The notes: a model not told the origin generated them from the sequence alone. Counted from the stretch's first letter, positions 49,001 through 63,240 are shown. The stretch: 64,000 bases of DNA from Bathynomus jamesi (GCA_023014485.1 JAJOZX010001077.1:372001-436000); one strand, 5' to 3'. Numbers and translations are program-made.

Positions 49001-52000
49001 GCAGCTTCCATCTGTACGGCGGAACTCTTGGCTATTTTTTTGGCCCTTAGGTTTCTTTCTCAGCTCCCCTTTACATTTTTTGTTATTTATTCCGACTCCC
49101 GTAGCGCTCTTGAGGCTCTGTCATCTCTAGTCTTCCCGCACCCACTGGTGCAACAGAGCCAGGACTGGCTTATCCTTTCATCATGCCATAAGTTAGTCGC
49201 CTTTTGTTGGGTACCTTTCCAAGTTGGTATTCTGGGCTTCTGGGCAACGAACGCGCGGACGCTGCGGCGAGGGAGGTGTCCTTCCTGCCTTTCGACACTA
49301 ACACACACCTCCCGACGTCGGAGCCCACGATTCGTCAGTGGCCTTCCTCCTGTCAGCGTGATCGACGTTTTTAGACCGCTCTGGTGCGTCTGCGCATTGG
49401 TCAAACTCACCTCACGCATGGTCATCTTATGACGGAGGATCGTGCCCCCTTTTGCCCTTGCGGCATTCCTCTCTCCGTTTCACATTTACTCTTAGTTTGT
49501 CCTGCCTTTGCCGTTGCTCGCTCCCAGTTCCTCCCTTTTTGCCTTTCAGGCTCCACTCTTACTCTCTCTCTTTTGTTGGGTGACTCCACACCTGTGTCAA
49601 AGGACACCCTTTTCTCCTTTCTCCGTCAGACTGGCATCCTACTCTCTATTTAGTGTGGCTCAGGTATAATTTCTTCCTCCCTTTGCCGTTCCTAGTGCCT
49701 TTTCTCTCCTTTCTCACGTTCTTTCTTTAGCTGTTGATCCTCCACTGTTCCTCTCTTCCCATCTCCTTGTCTTTTCTCTTTACTTTAGTTTTGGCACGAT
49801 ATGACCTCGGCAGTTGAAGCACCGGCGAAGCACTACTATTCATTCATTCATTTTGTAGTGAAAATTTTAAAATTTGAAAGAATCAGTAAGAGAATTGGCT
49901 AAATTTGGCCGATTCTGCCGATGCCGATTAATCGGTACACCGCTAGTTCGAACCCTAGTGGGGACAGATTTTGAATACATACGTATATACTGTATTAATC
50001 AGTCGATGCATTCATATCTTAAGTAAAAGGATGAAATAATAATAATAATAATAATGGATGCTCCTGATAAGCATCTATCAAGAGAACATGCTCACGTTCC
50101 CACTTATGTTTCGCCATGTTTCCCATTAATCAGCGAAGTTAAGCGACATTGGGTCAGATGGGAGACCGTTTGCTACGTCCAGACTATGTAGCGACCCGTG
50201 GTTCGGATCCCACGTAAAGCTGAAGGTCCCCTTCGTCATACGTTCTTAGATGTTGCGAAGGAGGTTAAACAACCCCATCATTACTTACTTTCACCATGTT
50301 TTGATTCGACTGACAACGTGACTCGTTCCAAACAATCAACGTCATTTAGTCCTCTTTCGTCAGGTGCTAATCCGCGACTTTCCCACAACCAGGCCTGAAC
50401 TCGAGCTCCCGCTTTCAGACATCTGGAAAAGGCGTTTACGCCTGACTTTTTTCAGGCATAATATAAGCAATGACGAGTCTCTCGACTGTTGGTACTTGGT
50501 ATAGACTTAATCTGAAATGGATCCTTTCGGGTACACCACAGAATGTCTGTTCGAGACCTGACCATGTTTTGGTGATGGAGTAAATTGAGAATTTTGTGTT
50601 TGTATTTCTTAGAGAGAATTTAGGAAACGATTTTATGTCAAGAAGTAAAAGGTAAATTAAGTGGTTGGTTAAAAGGAAGATAAATAAATCGTAATTTCGA
50701 AAGTTGGTTGAAGTTGTTTTTATTTTGAGAACTGTTCTCGAAAAGAGATGAAGAATCGAAAAGAGATGAAACAACCTCGGACTCGCTCGCTGTTCCTAAA
50801 TCAGTTAGTTTATCCCGACTTCATTTTATAATTCATATATTGAGGTTGATTGATCCCTAACGAGGACTGAGTATTAGGGTGTGACCGTTGCCCTCCAAAA
50901 ATCAAAAAATGGTCCTATAATGCTGTTCAAAGTTTGTGTTGTGTATTTATCTAGGAAACACCCCTGTAAATTTTCTTGGAGATCGGTGCATGTTTGAGCT
51001 AGCACCGTCGTACCAACAAGTATTGCTATTTCAGCTTATGAACTTCATAAATAAGTGTGAAAATAGCACATTTTATCAGATTTTCATTTCCGGGTCTGGA
51101 ACGCTGACCCACAAATTTTCCACGTATTATTTTATTGCATTTAATTTTAATGATGCTCTTTTCTTTTCCCTTGACAGTGATTTGATGTTGTGAATAGAGA
51201 ATTTAATCATGGATACACGGCAAGATGATGAGTATGTCAGAATGTTATTGGGCACCGTACCCCGAGAAGAAGAAAAGGAAATAAAGGGCTGCAAACTGCC
51301 AACTAATAGGCAGGTCTTACTGTGTCTGTTAGCAAACCTTCGGGATATGCATTGGGACCAGGCTTTATCTGCCACCATTGACAATGTGCTTTTGCATTAC
51401 CAGAAGGCGAATGTCCCGACCATTACAGGCAGGAACAATATTGGCCGAGTGATTAAAACTTACTATGACAAAGACTACATGATGCTTATGAAAAAGAATG
51501 AGGATAGAAGACGGGCTGATGATCCTGGAATTATGAAGTTTAAATCAGAATTGAGCCTGACAATGAAATTTTATAAGAACACAGTGTTGAAAGACATGGC
51601 AGCTGCGAAAAAGGGGAAAACTCAGGCCGAACAAGATGCCATCGATACTGACATACTCTTTATGAAAAGCATGCTAAGTGACAGAGTAGCTACCTACTCT
51701 TGGGTAAACAAAGTACTCACAGAAAAGGTTCAGAAGCGACAGAAAAGGCAGATGCGAGAAGAGAAGCGACAAGAGAGAGAGCAATGTGATCATGCTGAGA
51801 ATGTACAGGCTGATATTGATTCACCTATTAGCTCTGATGAGGACGATGACATTGCTGAGGCCTAGTGATGCAAAAAAACGTGTTTTTTTCAAATATTGTT
51901 TTTTTCATGGGAAAAAAACGTTCTTTTCGTGTTTTTGTTGTTTTTTATGGGTTTTTTCCCAAAATACTTGTATATCATTAAATGAGTGGTTTTTTTTATC

Positions 52001-55000
52001 GCAGAGTTTATTATTAATTCAAGTTGTTAATATAATACATTTTAAGAAAAGCTAAACATTAATTTTAAAAGGTACCGGTATTGTAAAAGAAAAAAACTGC
52101 AGTACATTTGCATGTATTTATCCATTTTAAATGAAAACCAAATTATGACAAACTGAAACATAATGAGAGCAGTGATTACAAGATTTTCAAATGTGAATAC
52201 ATATTTCTGATATATTCATGAACAGTTAGTCTTCTTCAAAGTCACTTTTCTCAAAATCTGATGAATCATGATGGGTAACTTCCATCAATGATTCTGCTTC
52301 TGATTCGGAATCAGAAGCCTCAATATTTGGCTCAGCAATAGTAACAGGCCCCTTTCCAGAGGATGGACCTGCATCACCTGCCAAAGGTAATATTGGAGTG
52401 GGCTTTGTAAAGACTGTAGCCTTTTTGAATGATCCATAACTTGGGCTTAGTTTGTTTGGTGAATGCTGGTCTTTCTGTTCTGCTTCAATGAGCTGGATAT
52501 TATGCGATATATAGACTAGTTTTGCAGCTCGTTCTGTTGTTAGCCTGTTTCTTTTTGCTGAGTGTATCCACCCATGTCTACTAAATGAACGTTCCACAGC
52601 GGCACTTGTAGGTGGTAGACTCAGAATGTTAGCTGCTATTTTTGACAGCTGAGTTGAGTAGCAAAGTCCATTCCACCAGCTTCTTGGGCTTACTTTCATT
52701 GCAGATGTCCAAAGGAATTGTTTGCTAAATAGTTTTTCCTTTGAACGGTAGTTGGCAACTTCTCCAATTACAACTGCAGCATCTAATAATTCTTGACCTT
52801 CAGCTATTTCATGGATAACCTGTAGAGCATCCACTTGCAAAATAATGTTTAAAGTAAATAATACTTCAGTGTGTAAACATGCATAGCTAGTATTTAGAAT
52901 GAAACTCATGCTCTTTCCAAAAATTACAATATCTAGAAATATTTCAGCCATATCTGTGTTTTAGAACTTATAAATACTGTAACTAATCAGAATCTTATCC
53001 TTTTGAGTAACCCTAGTAATATTTTTCTGCAAAACATAAAATTTTTAAAACTGTGATTTGTGAAATTGTGATCTATTCAATCACTATGTAGAACAAAATA
53101 TTGCTTATAATTTGATCAGACTATTTCCTGAATAGTGATGTAAAACTTACTGCTTCTTCCTCTGATATGTGGCATCCTTGGTAGCGGGGATCCAGGAGAT
53201 TTGCTGCTAAGTGAATGTCTTTCACTATGAATTCTCTTCTTTTCTTGATTATACTTAGCAGAGCGGCTTCTTCACTTTTAAGGATTGGACTTTCTGTAAC
53301 ATATTTCTCAACTGAGTTCTCAAGCTCCTTGAATACCTTTGCTACAGTTGAAAGGTGCTGGTTGTCTCCTTCAACAGATGTGATAGAATCTGCTACTGGT
53401 TTCAGTAGTTTGAGCAAACCTTCAGTTCTATCCCAGAACACTTCTGAGAGCAGTAGTTTCCTGACAGACTGATCCAATGCTGTTTTCTTAGCTTCTTCAC
53501 TTATGGCTAGGGCTTGGAGAGCTTGTTTATTGTTACAGATGCTCTCCATACAGTGGATGACTGAGCCCCATCTGTAAATAATAAATATAAAAATATCTAT
53601 TAGATTCATTTAAAATATTGCATATTTATTTGTGCAAGAAACATGTTAACTTGTGCACAATTGAAGTATGTATATTGTATATACATATTGTTAATTTAGT
53701 GTTATTGTAAGATACACATTTTTATGTTGCAAAGGATGTAATTTTAAAAATTTCACATTTTTAATTAGTACCTGGTCTTAACTGGCAGTTTCAGTGATTT
53801 AGAGGGCTGTTGTTGAAGCTGCTTCAGCAGTGCAGTAAGCTTTTGAGACTTCTTTATAGTTTTTACAACATTGGTGCAGTCTCTCTGGATACATTCTACT
53901 GTTTTGATTTTACTAACATCAGTAAATACTAAATGCAGAGTGTGAGCTAAGCAACCATATGTGCTTATATGAGGAAATTCTTCTTTTAGCAATTCCCAGG
54001 CCTTCTTCATATTAGTTGCATTATCAGTGCATATGCCTGCCACTTTCATAGGTCCAACTTCATTCACCACATTCTTTATGGTATTCGCCATGTATTCTCC
54101 TGAGTGGCTTTCAACTCCTGATTAAGAAAAAATAGATTAATTTTCAGATATGCTTCACTAATTATAGAACATAGCAAAGTCTATCAGCAGCAGAGTAAAA
54201 AATTATCAGATCAGCTTATAAAATTAGCTCTAAAAGAGAGAGAAATACCTGTAGCAATACTTGTCCAAAATACTGGCTCAGGAACAGTCACTATGAAGTT
54301 TATTATTCCTTCATTCCTGTAAAGTCAAGTGGGAATAATGAAATATATATTAAAATAATAAATATATTATTTAATAACATTTAATAATAATAAAAAGTAT
54401 TCAAGAAATATTTTTAAAGAAATGTTTTTTAAATTAGTTATACAAAACAAAAAAAATTCTTGATCATCACCTGATGTTGCTCCACCCGTCAACTAAAATT
54501 GCAACACTTAAAGTTGTAGCAGATGCAACCATCTCCTTGACTGTTGTTGAGGTTTCAAAAAACACTTCTTCAAGAAGAGTGTTGGAGATCATGTCTCGGC
54601 TCGGTAACCTAAAAGCAGGTCTTATGATAGCAAAGGCTTTGATCCACTGCTTGTATTCTACCATACTTAGTGGGTAGCCAGCAGCATAAATCGCTTTGGC
54701 TACCTGCTTTTGAGCTTCTTTCTGAAAAATAAACATGTTGCCATTAAACGCTAACTGTTCTTGATGTGATTCTTCTGTTATTATTGGTGATATTTATGGA
54801 TTAAATAGCCGTTATTTTAAATAATGGCAATTAGGTACTTACGATTTCTTGGCCAGACATCCTATCCAAATAAGGATTCATTTTGTTTTTTGATGGCTTT
54901 GTTATTGGAGCCACATTTGCACTTCGAAAGAAAGACTCAATAGATATTTCATCACTTGCAGGTCTCGCCACTATGCTTTGTTCTTTTGCAAGTTTTGAAT

Positions 55001-58000
55001 CTTTCTTGCCTAAATATTTAACTTTAATCTGTTCATCACATTTTTGGCAATCGATGATATGTTTTGCCATTCTTGTTCCATTTTTGGCAACCTCAGCAGA
55101 ACAAAATTTGCACTTCACTCTGCCTATCTTTAACTTGCTCTCAACATCCTTGAATAAGGACACGACAGGAGTTTTATTTCTTGGCATTTTATTGTTTACT
55201 TGTTTACAATATAACTTCTAAACTGAACTTTAACATGTAAGACCTGTAATACAATGATAATATATAAATTAAACAGTAAAGGAATTAGTAAAACTGGGAT
55301 TTACTGATATTTATTGAAAAAAAACAAGAAATGACCTTGTTTTTTTCGAGTGCTGTTTTTTATTATAAAAAACGTGTTTTTTATGAAAAAAACAATATCG
55401 TTTTTTTGGAGTTGCATCACTAATGAGGCCAGCACTGCTGAACCAAAGAGAAAACATCGGAGAACAGTGAAAGAGGGAGTTTCAATTTTTGTGCCCCATG
55501 ATATTCTGAAGTCGGCAGAACTTGTTTCATGCAGTGTTCGAAACAACATCTCGCCGACCCAGCTGAGTGCAATTGTGTACTCCCTTGTATCTGCATGTGG
55601 TGGAGATACATCAAAGCTGAGTCTAAATGCAAGGACGGCCCACCGATACCGAGCTTCCATCGTGTCAGAAATAAGTTTAAAAATCATGGATGAATGGCAA
55701 CCATCAGACAAAGTACTGGTGCACTGGGATGGTAAACTTATGGACACGCTGGATTCCAAAGGCACTGATGACCGCCTGCCCATTCTTGTGTCTGGTGTCA
55801 ATGGCACAAAGCTTCTTGGAGTCCCACCTCTTCCGCATTTGACTCAAAAAGCTGGCCTGGTTCAAGGAGACTTGATATCAACAGCAACCAAACAACTTCT
55901 GGTCGATTGGGTGTGTGAACAGAATGTCGTTGGTATGGTTTTCGACACAACTTCATCCAATACAGGTAAACCTATTTCAAACATCAGCGTGAATTTATCA
56001 CGACATTAATACCAAAATACAGTGAATGATTTAACAGAAATCTGCAAAAAGCACGTGCCTGAAATGGTGGCCTTAAACTACAATTACATTTTTTTTTCAG
56101 GACAAAAAACAGCTGCTTGCGTCTCCCTCCAAAAGGAATTAGAGCGTGCCGTATTCTGGTGCGCCTGTCGCAGGCATGTGGGCGAAGTCATCCTAGGTGT
56201 TTGCTGGGATTGCTTGAAAGTGGAGGGCTCTTCAAGTCCAAACATAATGGTTTTCCAGAGGCGAGTCATAAGCTTTACAAAATAACAAGGAATATTATTA
56301 TCTAATGAACAAATTTAGTGGAATTTCTTTTATTAGACTTATAAGATATACTAACACCAAGCAAATGATCGATCATATCAATCTTAATACCCCTAAAACA
56401 ATATTATAGATTAGTACGAAATACAATAATCCCAATAATTGCATTTCTAGGTTCAAGAACCATTTCTCTCAACTGGCGTACAATGAAAAAAAGAAATACT
56501 ACTACCCCGCAATGCCTGGAGTGTTTGAGGAGCGCCAGCAGGAGATGGCTGACTTCTTCCGTGAATCTCTAGCCCAACCATTTACACGTGGCGACTACAA
56601 GGCTGGTAGAGCTTTGTCTGCTGCTTGTAACTAAAGGATCCGAGCCAGTGAACTTCACAATGGTCTACCCCGGCGCAGTTCACAAAGCAAGGTGGATGGC
56701 TAAACTGCTCTATACCCTCAAGATTGTTCTTTTGTCAGGCCAGATCAAAGAGCAGTTTCCCAAAGCCGAGGTTGTGACTAAAAGTCAAATCAGCAAGTTA
56801 GAACGGTTTGCTGTGTTCACAGTCGCTGTTTATGTCCCATGGTGGATTGTTTGCCCGTTCCAGCAAGTGCGCCACTGAATGACTTGAATTTGGTCGAAAC
56901 CTTGGCTGAATTTGCCCCATATGACGCCACAATAGTTGACAAAGCACGTGTGGCACTCGGTAGACACACTTGGTACCTAACTGAGGAGTTGGCCCCACTG
57001 GCTTTGTTCTCGTCCCAAGTACAAGAAACGACAAAAGAGAGATGAGGAAGGCCCTTCTTTGCCATGAAGGCACTGAAGTTACTGAGAGAGTGGGGCTCAA
57101 TCATGGGGGCTATGGAAAGCCATATCTTCCCCCTGTCCCAGAAAGTGGCACTGCCCTGGTGGACCTAATTGGGCCTGACTCAAGCCGGTTCTTCACCATT
57201 TTAGGCATGCCCTATCAGTTTCTCCACAGTCCAGCCAGTGAATGGGCGGATCATGACGACTACCTGAACATGAAACGGGTTGTGGACAAGCTTCAGGTCG
57301 TCAATGAGGCTGCAGAGCGTGGTGTAAAACTTTGCCATGACTTTCTTAATGTTGCCAGGGATGAGGAGCGCTTTCAAGAAGCCCTTCAAGTAGTTGAAAA
57401 TGACAGACTCCGCGTTCCTAATCAGCGCAAACGATCATCTGTTTCCGAACAGAAATCATGGTTTCTTGCTCTAGAGAAATAATACCTTGTGAATATATGA
57501 TAAAACCCCTTAATGTACCATGAGAGAATAAGAATGATTAACTTTTTTGTGTTAGTGATAACAGCTTTTAATTAAGACAGGCAAATGATTTGTGTTAATA
57601 TCCCTTATGATGGTTGTGTAATCTCATATATAGGCGCGTATGCCGTATAAGCAAAATCGCTATTTTTCAAATTGCTGGTGCTCACTCGAATATGCATGAA
57701 TCTTCAAAAAATTGCACGTGGGTATTTTTTGTCAATATGCAACACCAAAATTTTGAACAGCATTGTAGGACAAAGTTGGGGCAACTGTCACACCCTACAG
57801 TGAGTATCGATGATTCTAGTAGATAAAAACTACCCTCGGCATATCTGGTAGATGTACTGGCCCCGCTACCATAAATGGTGTAACCATTAGTCTCGTTAGT
57901 GACCTTGAAAATAATAATATTTTGCATTCTTTGTCGACTTTTTAACCGTATTAACTCCCGAGTGTTCACCGAAATTGGGTTTTCTGTTGACCTATTAGTG

Positions 58001-61000
58001 CCCATTGGTAGGATTTCCTACTGCCAAAATTGTTTGTCATTATTGCATCACTTTCACGTGATCTTCGGTACGAGTCATTGATATGACAATCTAAAAGATT
58101 GCGTCATATCAATGACTCGTACCGAAGATCACGTGAATACGAGAAAAAGTGATGCAATAATGATAAACAATTTTGTTGGTAGGAAATTCTACCAGTGGGC
58201 ACTAATGGGTTAATGTTTCCCGTTTATGACCCCCGCATTGAAATTCATACTATATTATAACATAGAATTAAAAGTTTGGAACTTTTATAGTTTTACGTGG
58301 TTTGTTAGGAGGTAGAGGGACAATGTCCATCCGCACAATGTCGACACCAAAATTTCTGAACTCGCGTAATGTCGAAAATCTCCACCTTACGCGTGTCAGA
58401 TAAATTCATGTTAGTTTAAATTAGGTCGGGTTAGGATATACTAAGTTAGGGTAGATCTGGTTACGTTATTACTATAATTGTCATTGAAAATCTGAAGTGT
58501 ACGTATGCGTTAGTCACTCTCATTTGAAATATTAAATTTTTCATTTTCATTTTGAAATCCATACATTTGTACGAGGGCAAACGTCGACATTGTGAAATTT
58601 GATTTTGTTTACGTAATGCATTCATTAGTCTTCCTTTCGAAAGGAAATATAGTATAGGATTTTTTCCATTCTTTTACGGATAACTTTACTAACAGTTAAA
58701 CGATATATGAGCTGGTGTAGTATGAATAACTTTTCCCCATTTTTTAGGTAAAAAACTATGAGAACGTAAATCCTTTGTACTTGGGTTGGTTCTTGAATGA
58801 ACCAGATTCACTTTCCTTGCTCGAAATGGCCGAAGATTGGCTAAAAATGTCCGTGGAAGTGCCTCAGTTTTTGACGGATTTTAAGCAAAGAAGCGGGGTT
58901 TCTTCTCTGACTGGTAAGTCTTAACTACAAATCAAAGAGTATAAGTTAAATATAGGGCATGTATTTTCTTAAGTTACCCGTCAAACTAGAGGATAAGTTG
59001 CTGATCAGCTACCTTTGTATTATTATTATTATTCTTCTTCTTCTTCAATGTAAACAACGTCGCTTTTATACTCTCTCTAACAAGGAAAGAAAAATCGTGG
59101 TTTCTTTAAACTTTTGAATGACGAATGCGAGTGAAATGATGAGTTCAGTAAAGAACTTTTGAACTTAGTGTCGTGACATCTCACGGCCTCTCAGACGATG
59201 TCCGGCCGATGATGGATACGAGAAAGTTGGATGAACTAAAAGCATTTTGGATGCGTGTCTCAGTTTCCGATAAAGGGGGGACCAAGTGCCATATTTAGGG
59301 GAAACTTTAGCCATGATAGGAGGATTATTCGCCCATTCCAGATCTTCTGGGGCTCTGCCTGATTCACTTTTCATAAACTTCCGCAACATTCGTGGCCTTT
59401 TCTCAAATTTTCAATCTGTTGAACACCACCTCTCCTCTTCTAAACCTCACCTTTTTTTTCTTCACTGGAACTCTGGTGTCTGGGACGACTGACAGCAACC
59501 TATTTTCTGTACCCTTTTACTTTCTCTATACTCAATTTCACTCCAAAGGTGGATGTTGCCTATATGTACGCAATGACCTAACTTGTTGTCGTATTTCCGA
59601 ACTCGAATCTTCCGAATTCTATACCCTCTGGCTACGGCTTACGTGCCAATCTCAAGCTAAATACATTTGCGCCATTTACCTCTCTCCTAATTCTACTGAC
59701 TATCCAAAATTCTTTGACTACCTCGCATCCAAAGTGGAATATATTCTATCCCACTCCCCTTTTGCGAAAATCTCCATTTTAGGAGATTTCAATGTTCACC
59801 ACCACCTTTGGCTTTCCTCTCATTTTACTAACAAACCTCTTGAACTAGCTTACAACTTTTCTATCCTGAATGACCTAGAGCAGATTGTACAGCACCCTAC
59901 TCGTATCCCCGATCGCCTTCGAGATAGGCCGAACATTCTGGATTTATTTCTCGCCTCTCATTCTTCTTATACTCTGTCCGACTTTTTTCTCCGTTAGGCT
60001 CCTCCCACCACAATCTTATCTGTTTCCCGTTCTATCGCTCCAATTCAGCCTTTGGATCCTCCCAAGAGGAGGCGCCTTTGCCACTTTGGTGCCGCTTAGA
60101 CAGTACTTCTCTGATTTCCCATGGAATGATTACGGTTTCCGTGGCCGGGGACCTCCCGAGTGTGCTAAGCGCATCACGGAGGTGATTCTCTCAGGCATGG
60201 AGGCATACATTCCATATTCTATTCCTACTACTAATGCAAAAAAAAATCTTGGTTTAACTTTTACTCGTTCTAATGCTATCCGGAACGGAGAGGAGGCTTT
60301 CAGAAGGTACCATCGCCATCCAACTCCTGACTCACAGCTTATATTTCTGCCCGGAATCATGCAAAATCCGTTCTTCGACTCGCCAAAAATTCCTAAATCC
60401 GATAAAAATGTGAAAACTTACCCAATTCTAATTATTCTCGCTTTCTCCAACAACTTTATTACTTCTTCTTTCCCTCCTCTTTTCCATTCCGACGGCTCAG
60501 TTGCCGTCTCTTCTCCTGACAAAGCTGAACTCTTCGTACAAACTTTTGCCTTCAACTCAACCCTGGACGATTCCAGTGCTGTTCCTCCATCTCCTCCTCC
60601 CTGTAACTTTATTATGTCTGAAATTAGAATTTCTTCCAAAGATGTTCTTTCTACTCTATCTGGTTTCAACTCTAGGAAGTCGTACGGTCCTGGTAGTGTT
60701 CCTCCTCCTGTTGTTAAGAGCTGTGCTTCAGTGCTGACACCCTGCCTAGGCAAACTCTTTCGTCTTTGTCTTTCATCCGGTACATTTCCTTCCTGCTGGA
60801 AGTTCGTTTTCATTCAGCCTGTCCTAAAGAAGGGTGACCACTCTCAATCCTCCAACTATCGTGACTATCATCCAATTACTTTGATTTCTTGCCTTTCTGA
60901 AGTTTTTGAATCGATCCTTAATAGGAAGATTTTTAAACACCTCTCTTCTCACAATCTTCTTTCAGATCGTCAGTATGAGTTCCGCGAGGGACGCTCTGCT

Positions 61001-63178
61001 GGCTATCTTCTTGCATATCTCTCTCACTCTTGGTTATCCTCCTTTCGGGATTTCTGTGAAACGTTTGCAATTGCGCCAGACATATCAAAAGCTTTTGATA
61101 GAGTCTGGCACAAATCTTTAATTTCAAAACTGCCTTCCTTCGATTTCTATCCTTGTCTGTGCCTTCTCTAATTTCCTTTCTAGCCGATCTATAACTGCGG
61201 TTGTAGATGGCCACTGTTCTTCCCTAAAGCTATTAACAGTGATGTTCCTCATCAGGGTTGTTCTATTATGTCACCCACTCTTTTCCTTTTATTTATCAAT
61301 GATCTATTAAGTCGTACTTCCTCCTATCCACTTCTATGCCAATTATTCCACTCTTCACTTCTCCACCACCCGCTTTACAAAGCGTCCCTCTCAACAGTCA
61401 CTCCACGCTTCGCGTAGGACTGCTATGGTACACCTCACCTCTGATTTTTGTGCTACCTCTGATTGGGGCGGAGAAAACTTAGTGTCTTTCAATGCCTCAA
61501 AAAAAAAACTCGATTCCTTCATATGTTTATTCGTCACAATCTTCCACACGACTATCACCTTACCTTCAACAATACACAACTAAATCCTTCCTCTTCTCTT
61601 AACATTCTTGGCCTTTCCTTTTCTCGTAATCTTTCCTGGAAAAAATATATATACTCTCTTTTCAAAACAGCTTCTAAGAGGTTAGATGTGTCGTACAGGC
61701 TCCGCAGTTTCTTCACCCCCGCTCATTTGCTGTCTCTCTACAGGGGTGTTGAGTACGCTTCTCACGTGTTGGGTGGCTCAACCCACGCACCCCTACTTGA
61801 TCGGATGGAATCAAAGGCTTTTCGTCCCATCAATTTCCCGCCTTTTACTGACTGTGTTCAATCCCTTTCTCTTCGTCGCAATGTTGCCTCCTCACTCTCG
61901 CTTTACTATCGCTGTTATAAAGGACACTGTTCTTCTGAGCTTTGTAACTGCGTGCCTCCTCCTTTAAGGAGAGCACTCAACACCAGACTTTCGACACATT
62001 CTCATTCCTTTTCTGCCCAACTCTCTAATGCGAGGGTTAATCGGTATTTTCAATCTTTCATCTACTCAACCAGTCAACTCTGGAACAATCTTCCTCAATC
62101 CATCTTTCCTCCTGTCTATGACCTCCCACCATCTTTCAAACGCAGTGTGTGCAGGCATCTGGGAAACTGTACCTTGAATTCTCCCCCCCCCCCCCCCCCC
62201 CCCATTGGGAAGGGGGGCGTTTTTGCGGACATTCGCTCATGGCCCCCGTTTCTACCTCATAAAAAAAATGTAAGTAATTTAACCCTTTCATGTCCGAACT
62301 ATGTTTAAGATTAAAACAATTTGGTACCTTATAAATGATGTCATTAGGCTTTGGGTATTAATATTACAAAAGGGAACAAAGACGAGAACACACTACCCAT
62401 TTAGAGTGGAATTAGGTACGAGGAAGTGTGCTTAAGATGTGGTTCCCTTTCCGGGAGAGCAAGAGGGCGAAGCCGTTATTCAGAGGAGAGGGATAATGTT
62501 CTGGTTTTCGGGTGTTTGGTGGGCGTGTTGGGTATACGAAGAAGGAACAGTTGGAACTACATACAGTGGGGGTTAAATTCGTGTGTGTGGGGGGGGGGGG
62601 GGAATTTTGCCCCCACGCTAAAGTTTATCTTTAATTTTATTTTTCATTTAATTTGTGGGATTAGTTTGGATGCAATAAAAAATAATTTGTATAGGGGTGA
62701 ATCCGTGTTTTGTGAGGGGAAAATATTTACCACATTAAATCTGACTATTAGTACTTTCATTTATTTTAGTTAATTTAAAAAAAAAATTTCAACCATTATT
62801 CGCAGTTTCAAGAAATTTATAACCAACAACACGTAATCCTTTTCATTCTGACCGACTCCATTCGCGACCTGTATTGCTGTTTACTTTCTTGGCAGGTTTA
62901 CAGACTTTACAGTACCTTCAGAATTATTTTTACTAGAAGGTTTCATGTTGGGGATATTACCTGTATGTAGCGTTTGCTCACTAATTAATATATAAAGTAC
63001 TCATTCTGCTAGTCAAGGGTTAGTGGAACATATTCCAACGAAAGGCCGAAGTTGTTCTATCTATGTACTGTACAGTACAGTACTGTAATGCGTGAAGTGC
63101 ATCAACGCTTTCGTGCTGTGACTTCACTGCTATGTTTAGGGATACAAGTCCCAGAATGGAGTAGTCACTGCGGAAAAG

Positions 63179-63240
<62 letters not shown>

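Larger units (their letters stand above)
51209..57482 (+). pseudogene. Transposase-like protein of the TAGGGTG family, copy 2
   Basis: Starts [15 protein letters not shown] with [19 protein letters not shown], then a coiled basic segment. The frame reaches IAEA at 51862 and resumes EASTAEP at 55426 once the inserted hAT is removed. It continues with [40 protein letters not shown] and [11 protein letters not shown]. An intron (55966-56100, GT-AG) leads to [15 protein letters not shown]. Next comes a GC-AG intron (56261-56450), then [45 protein letters not shown] and a basic C-terminus. At least three one-base frameshifts lie near 56600, 56850 and 57040. Two Asp blocks, a C-x-H motif and late helices give a hAT-like fold. 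The family name is unknown to me. Confidence 0.75.
50875..57797 (+). mobile_element. TAGGGTG-ended transposon, copy 2
   Basis: Ends TAGGGTGTGACCGTTGCCC and TAGGGTGTGACAGTTGCCC (inverted), with pairing continuing through GTCCTA.AATGCTGTTCAAA. Candidate duplication CTGAGTAT/GTGAGTAT (one mismatch; the right copy is offset by 2 bp). Inside lies a plus-strand transposase-like gene related to copy 1 at 35465-37940, interrupted at 51863 by a BED-finger hAT element. Confidence 0.87.

Noticed and set aside
57682..58005. Minus-strand 107-codon ORF
   Set aside because: It overlaps the transposon end and its flank. No motif and no splice signals.
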